Of a stretch of DNA of 14,855 bases, positions 5,926 through 11,826 are shown piece after piece (position 1 is the first letter of the stretch; every line of letters starts with the position of its first letter). Position numbers and translations under genes: made by a program. This DNA is from an uncultured Ruminococcus sp. (GTDB lineage: Bacteria; Bacillota; Clostridia; Oscillospirales; Acutalibacteraceae): positions 1-14,855 of the forward strand of contig CACYDD010000003.1 of assembly GCA_902773065.1 (NCBI GenBank), given 5' to 3'. The notes beneath the pieces are model-generated. The model worked only from the letters and a program-made list of their open reading frames with translations, was not told the DNA's origin and did not search any database.

Positions 5926-6606
5926 ATGAGAACATTTGATGATAAATTTAATTTAACACCGGAACAAAGTATATTTCTTGCCAAAAAGAAATGGGACGAA
6001 AATGTCTATTGCGGTATGCGTATGGAAAACAGAGCTGTCACATTTCCGCAAACAAAAACAATATTGAACGGTGTTAATGTTCCTGATGTCCATCTTGACG
6101 ACATTCAGGCAATATTAAATATGCGTGATGCATGGAGGTATTTGTTAAGCACAGTTGATGAACCTGTCACATTTGAATACTGGTGTAAGCTGAATGAATA
6201 TATTGCACGAAACGAAGCATTAGAATGGGGAAAATTAAGAACAGGCTGTGTCAGCATATCGGGAACAGATTACACTCCTCCTGTTCCGGATCAGGAGCAA
6301 ACTGCACGGGCGTTATATCAGATTATCGAAGCAGAAAATACAAGTGCGACCGATAAAGCGTTAGAAGCTTTTGTATGGGGTACAAGAGGTCAGTTTTTCC
6401 GGGACGGTAATAAGCGGACAAGTTTAACGCTCGCCAATAAAATTCTTGTTATGTCCGGGGCAGGAATTCTGACCATCACAGATAAGTATATGGAACAGTT
6501 TAATGAATTGCTTTTGATTTATTATAACACAGGAGAAAGCAGCCAATTAAAATCGTTTCTCTATGAAAATGCAATTCAGGGAATTGTAATAAACAGCGAA
6601 ACCTAA
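5926..6606 (+). CDS. Fic-fold family protein with a variant catalytic motif (His to Gln)
   Basis: This 226-residue protein has the Fic core. The active-site loop reads QFFRDGNKR at 156-164, where the usual form is HxFx(D/E)GN(G/K)R; the phosphate-binding GNKR part is intact but the catalytic His is Gln156. An N-terminal MENRAVTFPQT (33-43) resembles the IEGNxxT segment of the Fic inhibitory helix, with Glu34 in the expected place and Gly30 where Ser or Thr is usual. Active Fic enzymes transfer AMP or another phosphate-containing group onto a protein hydroxyl; without the His this one may be inactive, use other chemistry, or act as a binding protein. No separate small antitoxin gene was found. 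It is divergent from the replication gene across about 170 bp and ends in its own terminator. The ATG follows AGGAGG at 5908-5913 with a rather long gap. Confidence 0.82.
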   Translation: MRTFDDKFNLTPEQSIFLAKKKWDENVYCGMRMENRAVTFPQTKTILNGVNVPDVHLDDIQAILNMRDAWRYLLSTVDEPVTFEYWCKLNEYIARNEALEWGKLRTGCVSISGTDYTPPVPDQEQTARALYQIIEAENTSATDKALEAFVWGTRGQFFRDGNKRTSLTLANKILVMSGAGILTITDKYMEQFNELLLIYYNTGESSQLKSFLYENAIQGIVINSET

Positions 6607-6620
6607 AATTATGATTGACC

Positions 6621-6652
6621 AAGAGGATACTGTTTCAGGTATTCTCTTTTTT
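6621..6652 (+). terminator. Intrinsic terminator of the fic gene
   Basis: AAGAGGATAC (6621-6630) pairs with GTATTCTCTT (6639-6648) through ten pairs including one G-T, with an eight-base loop, and runs into six T at 6647-6652. Confidence 0.8.
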
Positions 6653-6683
6653 ATAACTTTTAAGCAGCTTTCATGCCGCCGCT

Positions 6684-6704
6684 CATTATGCATTATGTAT
6701 TATA
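6684..6704 (+). repeat. Heptamer tandem array (CATTATG x2, TATTATA)
   Basis: Three 7-mers in register, CATTATG, CATTATG, TATTATA, sit between the fic terminator and the spoIVB ribosome binding site. The CATTATG unit is the same as in the array before ispE. Confidence 0.78.
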
Positions 6705-6736
6705 AAAGGTTAATACTATTAGTGGGAGGTGAGGAA

Positions 6737-7963
6737 GTGAAAAAATTTTTTAAATGGGTAAGTGCTGTTTGTACAGCATTTGCTGTCATCATTATGAGTA
6801 TGTGTGCCGCAATGTATACGGCTGTCCCGCAGGAAATTACTGTCAGTGCCGACAGCGAACCGGGATTTAGCAACCCTGCCCTGTCGCTTAGATATACAGA
6901 TGCAAGAGTGTCGCGTGATTTTTCGTCTTCCGCTTCTGCCAATGCAGAGGTCATGCTGTTCGGCTCTATTCCGGTCAAAAGTGTTGATGTGAATTTCAGC
7001 GAGCGGCAAATCGTGAATTTAGGCGGAGAACCGTTCGGGATCAGGCTGTATACTGACGGTCTTGTTGTCGCCCAGACAAGCACCGTTCCGACCACAGACG
7101 GCTTGCGTGACCCTGCTGCTCAGGCAGGGATCGAATGCGGCGATATCATCACGGAAGTAAACGGAGAAAAGCTGAAAACCAATGAACAGCTGATGAATAT
7201 TGTAGAAAACAGCGGTGAAGAAAGTATCCGTATCAGGGCTTTGCATGACGGCAAACCCTATACCACAAGGATCATTCCCGTGACCGATACCCAACTGAAA
7301 CGCCCCAGACTCGGTCTTTGGGTTCGTGACAGCTGTGCCGGGATCGGCACGATCACTTTTATTGACCGCAGCAGCAGCACATTTGCAGGTCTCGGACACG
7401 GTATCTATGACAATGAAAGCGGCAGCCTGATGCCTCTGTCAAACGGTGATATCGTGCCTGCCGATATCATTTCCGTGAATAAAAGCTCGGGCGGTTCACC
7501 GGGAAGTCTGTGCGGTTTTTTCAGCAGCGGTTCTTCCGCAGGAACACTTACCGCCAATGACGAATGTGGCATTTATGGTAAACTCACAGGTGAATTGGGC
7601 AGTGGAAAGGAAACCGAGATTGCCTATCGTCAGGAGGTTACCAGAGGACAAGCACAGATCCGCACGACAATCAACGGCAGCACCCCTGAATATTTTGATA
7701 TTGAGATCGAGGATATCACCTATAATAATGAAAACATTACCAAAAACATGGTCATCAAGGTCACAGATAAACGCCTGCTGAACGAAACAGGCGGTATTGT
7801 CCAGGGCATGAGCGGCAGTCCGATCATCCAGAACGGGCGGCTTGTGGGTGCAGTCACCCATGTCTTTATCAATGACCCTTCGCACGGCTATGCTATTTTC
7901 GCCGAGAATATGGCAGCATACAACAACAGTATTGTACAAAAGAGTGCAGAATTAGCTTCTTGA
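6737..7963 (+). CDS. spoIVB: SpoIVB serine peptidase (stage IV sporulation protein B)
   Basis: In Bacillus SpoIVB is made in the forespore, crosses into the space between the membranes and cleaves SpoIVFA, releasing the SpoIVFB protease that activates sigma-K. The GTG start at 6737 gives 408 residues, close to the Bacillus length, with GGAGGTGA at 6724-6731; the frame stays open upstream to 6611 but without a site of that quality. A membrane or signal segment lies at about 7-28 (VSAVCTAFAVIIMSM). A PDZ domain at about 95-180 contains DPAAQAGIECGDIITEVNG. The S55 protease part has His221 (GLGHGI), Asp344 (VTDKRLL) and Ser359 (GMSGSPI), matching the family triad. The spacing Asp to Ser of 15 equals that of the Bacillus enzyme. 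It precedes spo0A with no terminator between them. Confidence 0.96.
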   Translation: MKKFFKWVSAVCTAFAVIIMSMCAAMYTAVPQEITVSADSEPGFSNPALSLRYTDARVSRDFSSSASANAEVMLFGSIPVKSVDVNFSERQIVNLGGEPFGIRLYTDGLVVAQTSTVPTTDGLRDPAAQAGIECGDIITEVNGEKLKTNEQLMNIVENSGEESIRIRALHDGKPYTTRIIPVTDTQLKRPRLGLWVRDSCAGIGTITFIDRSSSTFAGLGHGIYDNESGSLMPLSNGDIVPADIISVNKSSGGSPGSLCGFFSSGSSAGTLTANDECGIYGKLTGELGSGKETEIAYRQEVTRGQAQIRTTINGSTPEYFDIEIEDITYNNENITKNMVIKVTDKRLLNETGGIVQGMSGSPIIQNGRLVGAVTHVFINDPSHGYAIFAENMAAYNNSIVQKSAELAS

Positions 7964-8016
7964 TTTTGTCATTTCATTCAATTTTCCCCTTTTTAAAAAT
8001 TTTCCGAAATTAGGTA

Positions 8017-8045
8017 TTGCCATTTCTGGTAATTTATGGTAAAAT
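8017..8045 (+). promoter_or_regulatory. Probable spo0A vegetative promoter
   Basis: TTGCCA (8017-8022), a 17-bp spacer and TAAAAT (8040-8045) lie in the 124-bp gap before spo0A. No clear Spo0A box (TGTCGAA) and no convincing sigma-H promoter was found there, though both are usual for spo0A in Bacillus. The gene may also be read from spoIVB. Confidence 0.6.
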
Positions 8046-8087
8046 AATATCATCTTAATAAACTTAATTTGTAACGGGGGAACTACA

Positions 8088-8912
8088 ATGAAAAACAATT
8101 TCAGATTGCTTATTTCAGAAAATGAGAAGGATTTTGGCGCAGAAAGCAGTAATGTTTTCACAGAACAGGGCTTTGAAGCCGAGTTCTGCAGCAAAGACGG
8201 TAAAACAGTACTGGAAAAAATAAAGGAATTTCAACCCGATATCGTTCTGATGGATATGTTCATGAGCAGCCTGGACGGTGTGGGCGTGATCCGCCGCATT
8301 AAAAAGGAAAACAACGGTGTTCATCCTGTGTTTGTCATCGTTTCAAGCTATGGCAATCCGCTTCTTGAGCGTGAAGCTCTTGGTGCAGGAGCTGCCTACT
8401 ATGTGATCAAGCCGTTTGATGCACCCGAGCTTCTGGAAAGGATCTCCAATCTGATGAAATACTGCCATGCCGGCAGCGATTTAAACGGTGCAGGCGGAGA
8501 GATCATCAGCGATGACAATGACCTTGAAATCACCGTCACCGAAATTCTTCATCAGATCGGTGTTCCTGCCCACATCAAAGGCTACCACTATCTTCGTGAT
8601 TCTATCACCATGTGTGTCCGTCAGCCCGAGATCATCAACGCAGTCACAAAAGAACTATACCCGACTGTTGCCAAAAAGCACGAAACGACCTCTTCAAGAG
8701 TCGAAAGAGCCATCCGCCATGCCATTGAAGTAGCCTGGGACAGGGGTGATGTTGATGTTCTCAACTCCTATTTCGGCTATACCATCCACAACGGCAGGGG
8801 CAAGCCGACAAACAGCGAATTTATCGCCATGATCTCAGACCGTCTCAGACTGAACAAAGGCTCTGCCGTCAAAGGTCAGACTCCAGGCAGCATTGTCAAA
8901 TATGTAAGCTGA
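8088..8912 (+). CDS. spo0A: Sporulation master response regulator Spo0A
   Basis: Spo0A is the DNA-binding response regulator that starts sporulation once phosphorylated. The 274-residue protein has a receiver domain (about 5-125) with phospho-acceptor Asp56 in IVLMDMFMS, Ser86 (IVSSYG) at the switch position and Lys108 in VIKPFD. A linker (about 128-147) leads to the Spo0A-specific effector domain. This domain includes ILHQIGVPAHIKGYHYLRD and the recognition region TTSSRVERAIRHAIEVAW, and binds 0A boxes. The acidic pocket is unusual: where Bacillus has Asp10-Asp11, this protein reads ISENEK, giving Glu11-Asn12. This may change Mg2+ binding or phosphotransfer. Adjacency to spoIVB is the usual order. 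The start ATG follows GGGGGA (about 8075-8080), and a strong terminator follows. Confidence 0.97.
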   Translation: MKNNFRLLISENEKDFGAESSNVFTEQGFEAEFCSKDGKTVLEKIKEFQPDIVLMDMFMSSLDGVGVIRRIKKENNGVHPVFVIVSSYGNPLLEREALGAGAAYYVIKPFDAPELLERISNLMKYCHAGSDLNGAGGEIISDDNDLEITVTEILHQIGVPAHIKGYHYLRDSITMCVRQPEIINAVTKELYPTVAKKHETTSSRVERAIRHAIEVAWDRGDVDVLNSYFGYTIHNGRGKPTNSEFIAMISDRLRLNKGSAVKGQTPGSIVKYVS

Positions 8913-8948
8913 CTTAATACAAAACTTGTATGACCAATCATTACGTCG

Positions 8949-8990
8949 TTCTCCCTTCTTATGAGCAAAATAAGAAGGGAGAAATTTTTT
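8949..8990 (+). terminator. Strong intrinsic terminator of spo0A
   Basis: TTCTCCCTTCTTA (8949-8961) pairs perfectly with TAAGAAGGGAGAA (8971-8983); the nine-base loop is followed by a T-run at 8985-8990. It lies in the 325-bp gap 8913-9237, which otherwise holds a small palindrome TGACAG-TT-CTGTCA (9026-9039), a dispersed repeat and the yicC promoter. Confidence 0.9.
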
Positions 8991-9047
8991 AATTTACTGT
9001 GCAAAATAAACCAATCAAGTACCAATGACAGTTCTGTCAACAAACAG

Positions 9048-9123
9048 GTCACGCGACGCAATAGCCGGGCTTTCATTGAGTTGTCTGAGTTTTTGTGCAA
9101 TATTTTATTTTTTCTCATTTATC
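9048..9123 (+). repeat. 76-nt dispersed repeat containing the 31-nt motif (copy at yicC)
   Basis: It is the counterpart of 237-313, from GTCAC through ATAGCCG and ATTGAGTTG to the 31-nt motif at 9093-9123. It lacks the hairpin arm that precedes the copy at 237, so it looks like a solo end of that element. It stops 13 bases before the -35 of the yicC promoter. Confidence 0.72.
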
Positions 9124-9136
9124 GTTGCTTTTACGG

Positions 9137-9166
9137 TTGACAAAAGGGGTTAAAAACTGGTAAAAT
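9137..9166 (+). promoter_or_regulatory. Promoter of yicC-remA-gmk
   Basis: TTGACA (9137-9142), an 18-bp spacer and TAAAAT (9161-9166) give an expected start near 9173 and a leader of about 65 nt. It resembles the promoter at 361-389 in sequence and in following a copy of the 31-nt repeat. Confidence 0.75.
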
Positions 9167-9237
9167 AAATTGTTAACAAGTATGCTGAGGGAATTGTACC
9201 CGGCTGCTTAATTATAAACGGAAAAGATGATAATAAT

Positions 9238-10116
9238 ATGATAAAAAGCATGACGGGCTACGGAAGGTTCGAGGGTGTGATCGACGGAAGGAATGTCGTT
9301 TTCGAGATCAAATCCGTGAATCACAGGTTTCTTGAACTGCAATGCCGTACACCGAGGGGCTGTGGCTTTATTGAGGAAACCATCAAGAATCTGGTTTCAC
9401 GCTATGTGACAAGAGGAAAGGCGGATGTTTTCGTTTCAATCGAAGCGGACGAAAATCTTGCGGCAGAGGTCACACTTAACCGTTCTCTGGCGGCAGGCTA
9501 TGTCAATGCCCTGCGTGAACTGAGGGATGAATACGGACTGGCGGATGATATTTCGGTTACTTCTGTGGCAAAATATAATGATATATTTACCGTGAGGAAA
9601 GCACCCGAAAACGAAGAAAAGCTTTGTGCGATCGTTGAACAGGCAGGAACGCAGGCTCTGGAAGCTCTTGTTGCTATGCGTGAACGTGAGGGCGAAAAGC
9701 TGAAAGCGGATGTGCTGAGCAGGTGCGATACAATTATAGGTATTGTCAGCGAAATTGAAAAGCGTTCTCCGCAGATCGTGGAGGAATACCGCCGGAGACT
9801 GTATGAACGAATCAGCGAAATTTTACAGGATACCACGGCTGAACCCCAGAGAATTCTTACCGAAGCGGCGATATTTGCCGACAAAACAGCGGTAGATGAG
9901 GAAACGGTACGCCTGAGAAGCCATATTGACCAGCTGAGAGAAATGCTTTCAGGCAGTCAGGCTGTGGGAAGAAAAATTGACTTTATCGTTCAGGAAATGA
10001 ACAGAGAAGCCAATACCATCGGCTCAAAGGTCAGCGATGCAGAGCTTGCGCACAAGGTGGTTGACATAAAAGCCGAGATCGAAAAAATCAGAGAACAGAT
10101 CCAGAACATAGAATAA
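9238..10116 (+). CDS. yicC: YicC family endoribonuclease
   Basis: This 292-residue protein is a full-length YicC/YloC. The family N-terminus MIKSMTGYGRFEG is present, followed by FEIKSVNHRFLEL, and the C-terminal DUF1732 region contains KIDFIVQEMNREANTIGSK near 253-271, ending in a helical tail. YicC proteins are metal-dependent endoribonucleases involved in RNA decay (B. subtilis YloC, E. coli YicC). The middle (about 140-235) is rich in charged helix. It is the first gene of a set with remA and gmk, in the same order as in Bacillus; the gap to remA is 14 bp. The ribosome binding site is weak (GGAAAAGATGA ending at 9230), but ATG 9238 matches the conserved family start. Confidence 0.95.
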   Translation: MIKSMTGYGRFEGVIDGRNVVFEIKSVNHRFLELQCRTPRGCGFIEETIKNLVSRYVTRGKADVFVSIEADENLAAEVTLNRSLAAGYVNALRELRDEYGLADDISVTSVAKYNDIFTVRKAPENEEKLCAIVEQAGTQALEALVAMREREGEKLKADVLSRCDTIIGIVSEIEKRSPQIVEEYRRRLYERISEILQDTTAEPQRILTEAAIFADKTAVDEETVRLRSHIDQLREMLSGSQAVGRKIDFIVQEMNREANTIGSKVSDAELAHKVVDIKAEIEKIREQIQNIE

Positions 10117-10130
10117 AAGGGGGCAGTGTG

Positions 10131-10400
10131 ATGCAGCTGATCAATATTGGTTACGGTAATATGGTGTCAGCGGCAAGGATCATAGCGATCGTCAGCCCTG
10201 AGGCAGCACCTGTCAAACGTATGGTGCAGAATGCAAGAGAAAAGGGAATGCTGATCGATGCTTCCTGCGGAAGAAAAACAAAGGCTGTTATCGTGACCGA
10301 CAGCGACCATGTTGTTCTGTCTGCCGTTCAGCCTGAAACGCTTTCGCACAGGGCAGCAGATACGGACAGCAGCGAGGAGGAAAAAAACCATGAATTCTAA
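10131..10400 (+). CDS. remA: RemA/DUF370 DNA-binding regulator
   Basis: RemA in Bacillus is a small DNA-binding protein needed for expression of biofilm matrix and osmoprotection genes; its role in Clostridia is less known. The 89-residue protein begins MQLINIGYGNMVSAARIIAI and contains SPEAAPVKRM, IDASCGRKTKAVIV and DSDHVVLSAVQPET, the hallmark stretches of the family. ATG 10131 lies seven bases after AGGGGG (10118-10123); a GTG at 10128 is in frame but too close. The family core ends near residue 75. The acidic tail (SSEEEKNHEF) is unusual, and its codons carry the gmk ribosome binding site. The last 11 bases overlap gmk, so the two are translationally coupled. Confidence 0.95.
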   Translation: MQLINIGYGNMVSAARIIAIVSPEAAPVKRMVQNAREKGMLIDASCGRKTKAVIVTDSDHVVLSAVQPETLSHRAADTDSSEEEKNHEF

Positions 10401-10965
10401 AGGACTTTTGCTTGTGATTTCAGGACCTGCCGGTGCAGGAAAGGGAACAGTGGTAAAGGAACTGATGAAGGATGAAAATATGCGTCTTTCGATCTCCGCC
10501 ACAACAAGAGCACCGAGAGGAACAGAGAAGGACGGCGTGGAATATCATTTTCTCAGCCGTGAAAAATTCGAGGAACTGATCAGCGAGGACGGCTTTTATG
10601 AGTATGCGCAGTATCTCGGGAATTATTACGGTTCACCGAAAAAACCTGTTGAAAACTGGCAGAATGAGGGAAGAGATGTCATACTGGAAATCGAAGTTCA
10701 GGGCTGCGAAAAAGTCAAAAGAGTCCAGCCCGATTGTATCAGTATCTTTATCATGCCGCCGTCCATAGAAGTTCTCGAAAAAAGACTCCGCGGCCGCGGT
10801 ACGGAAACAGAAGAAAATATTCAGAAACGCATGGCAAGAGCCAAGGAAGAACTTCCGAAAGCCAAAGATTACGACTATGTTGTTATCAACGGTGCTTTAG
10901 AGGACTGCGTTGCCGATGTCAAAAGCATTATCCGAGCCGAAAAACTTAAAAACAATGTACAATGA
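10390..10965 (+). CDS. gmk: Guanylate kinase
   Basis: Gmk phosphorylates GMP to GDP with ATP in the cytosol, a step in guanine nucleotide synthesis and recycling. The 191-residue protein is of usual length. It has the P-loop SGPAGAGKGT at 11-20 (alanine at Ala16 where many Gmks have serine), the GMP-binding SATTRAPRGTEKDGVEYHF at about 36-54, DVILEIEVQG, and the lid region RLRGRGTETEENIQKRM. The ATG at 10390 is preceded by GAGGAGG inside the end of remA; an upstream ATG at 10309 in the same frame lies within remA and would add a tail with no family match. In Bacillus rpoZ follows directly; here 645 bp of repeats come between. Confidence 0.97.
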   Translation: MNSKGLLLVISGPAGAGKGTVVKELMKDENMRLSISATTRAPRGTEKDGVEYHFLSREKFEELISEDGFYEYAQYLGNYYGSPKKPVENWQNEGRDVILEIEVQGCEKVKRVQPDCISIFIMPPSIEVLEKRLRGRGTETEENIQKRMARAKEELPKAKDYDYVVINGALEDCVADVKSIIRAEKLKNNVQ

Positions 10966-10969
10966 TTTG

Positions 10970-11145
10970 GCATGGTGGAGTTTGCGGGCTAAAGTCGGTT
11001 TCTGTAGTCGGGGGCAGTTCGTGAACCCCTCCGTCAAAAACCGCATGAGTTTCTACAGAGTTTCGGATTTTATATGAACTCTAATTCTATATTCTATTCA
11101 ATTTTGTTATGGCGGTTTTTGCCACCTCCCCTTTCAGGGGAGGCA
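10970..11145 (+). repeat. Repeat arm, direct copy of 14294-14470
   Basis: This 176-bp stretch is colinear with 14294-14470. It begins GCATGGTGGAGTTTG, continues with GTAGTCGGGGGCAGTT, GAACCCCTCCGTCAAAAACC and TTATATGAACT, and ends with GCGGTTTTTGCC and the hairpin CCTCCCCT-TTC-AGGGGAGG (11125-11143). CAAAAACCGC and GCGGTTTTTG inside it can pair. Part of it also matches 3339-3463. It starts five bases after the gmk stop. The whole gap 10966-11610 holds repeats only; no gene and no clear rpoZ promoter was seen. Confidence 0.85.
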
Positions 11146-11313
11146 AGATACATCTTCTTATTGCAGTTTTAAAGCAACTTTAAAGAACTATCTTGTCTCC
11201 TTTGATAAAGGGTGTTTTACACAAAATAAAATATGAATAAATGAGAATAATTCTCAAAAATTCTTAATTCAATAACTAACCCCAACCATAAACTTTCGGC
11301 AAGCGGAATATCT
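11146..11313 (+). repeat. Module in opposite orientation to 14471-14665
   Basis: This 168-bp segment runs from AGATACATC to GGAATATCT and is the reverse complement of 14471-14665, which runs AGATATTCC to GATGTATCT. Shared stretches on this strand are CAACTTTAAAGAACTATCTT, GATAAAGGGTGTTTTACAC and CTAACCCCAACCA. The copy here lacks about 28 bases that contain a TCACAG/CTGTGA hairpin at the other site. Confidence 0.85.
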
Positions 11314-11544
11314 CGTCTCCCCCGAAAGGGGGCGGAGTGCCTCCGCAGTCAATTAGCGTTTAAGTATATGAAAAACAATTATTTTATTGCCGCGCCTTAA
11401 ATATAATCTGAAACGCGGCTATAAAGTGGAACATTTCAGAAATCAGAGCGCGAAATTGTCCAGTGCGGTCACGCACCAATTTTTGACGGAGGGGTTCAGG
11501 GGGAGCATGAAGCCGTTGTTCATAAAAAACTCAAGCGGGAGAAC
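11314..11544. repeat. Right part of the repeat element, ending in an inverted terminal arm
   Basis: The segment starts with the hairpin CCCCC-GAAA-GGGGG (about 11318-11331) and ends with TTTTTGACGGAGGGGTTC (11480-11497), the inverse of GAACCCCTCCGTCAAAAA at 11023-11040. The outer sequence down to GGGAGAAC (11537-11544) corresponds to the outer arms of the element at 3289-3787. The reading frame across 11387-11584 is judged not to be a gene, because its 3' part is translated repeat end. Confidence 0.7.
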
Positions 11545-11562
11545 AAACTTACCTATGCAAAA

Positions 11563-11590
11563 ATTATTAATTATTAATTGTTAATTAAAT
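11563..11590 (+). repeat. Heptamer tandem array (ATTATTA x2, ATTGTTA, ATTAAAT)
   Basis: Four 7-mers in register: ATTATTA, ATTATTA, ATTGTTA, ATTAAAT. The array ends just before the rpoZ ribosome binding site (AGGGGGAG, about 11594-11601). Confidence 0.8.
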
Positions 11591-11610
11591 AATCAGGGGG
11601 AGATTTTATT

Positions 11611-11826
11611 ATGTATGAACATTATACAAGACCGTCGGTAGATGATATTTTTGCAGGAAAAATGAGTAAATATGCGCTGGCGATTGCGGTCGCCAAAAGA
11701 GCAAGAGAAATTACAGATGATATGCAGAGCGACAAGGGCAAGGTTTGTGACAAGCCTGTTATCGTTGCTGTTGAGGAATTCAAGGATCATAAGTATGCGA
11801 TCCTTGAACCCGATGTAGATGACTGA
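11611..11826 (+). CDS. rpoZ: RNA polymerase omega subunit
   Basis: Omega is the small subunit that helps fold and hold the beta-prime subunit of RNA polymerase. The 71-residue protein has the family core RPSVDDIFAGKMSKYALAI followed by AVAKRAREI, then KPVIVAVEEF and a short acidic end. This length is normal for Firmicutes. The ATG at 11611 is well placed after AGGGGGAG. The last eight bases overlap the start of priA, so the two genes are coupled. Unlike in Bacillus, the gene is separated from gmk by a large repeat block, and its own promoter is not obvious; it may lie within that block, or transcription may read through. Confidence 0.96.
   Translation: MYEHYTRPSVDDIFAGKMSKYALAIAVAKRAREITDDMQSDKGKVCDKPVIVAVEEFKDHKYAILEPDVDD

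Noticed and set aside
4890..6606. A prophage remnant spanning the replication gene and fic
   Set aside because: No integrase, repressor, helicase loader, structural gene or attachment-site pair was seen; only a single phage-type gene is present.
6690..6718. Forespore (sigma-F/G) type promoter for spoIVB: GCATTAT, then AATACTA after 15 bases
   Set aside because: The predicted transcript would start about 6725, on the ribosome binding site itself, leaving only about 12 bases before the start codon; the match also arises partly from the heptamer array.
6611..6736. Upstream extension of spoIVB to the ATG at 6611
   Set aside because: It would run through the fic terminator and the heptamer array. 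The GTG at 6737 has a near-perfect ribosome binding site and begins the expected membrane segment.
10309..10389. Longer gmk start at 10309
   Set aside because: It lies inside remA and adds residues before the conserved P-loop start. The GAGGAGG just before 10390 settles the start.
11387..11584. 65-codon reading frame before rpoZ
   Set aside because: Its 3' half is the translated repeat end and resembles the false extension before ispE (both contain TEGF), so it is a repeat-derived frame rather than a gene.
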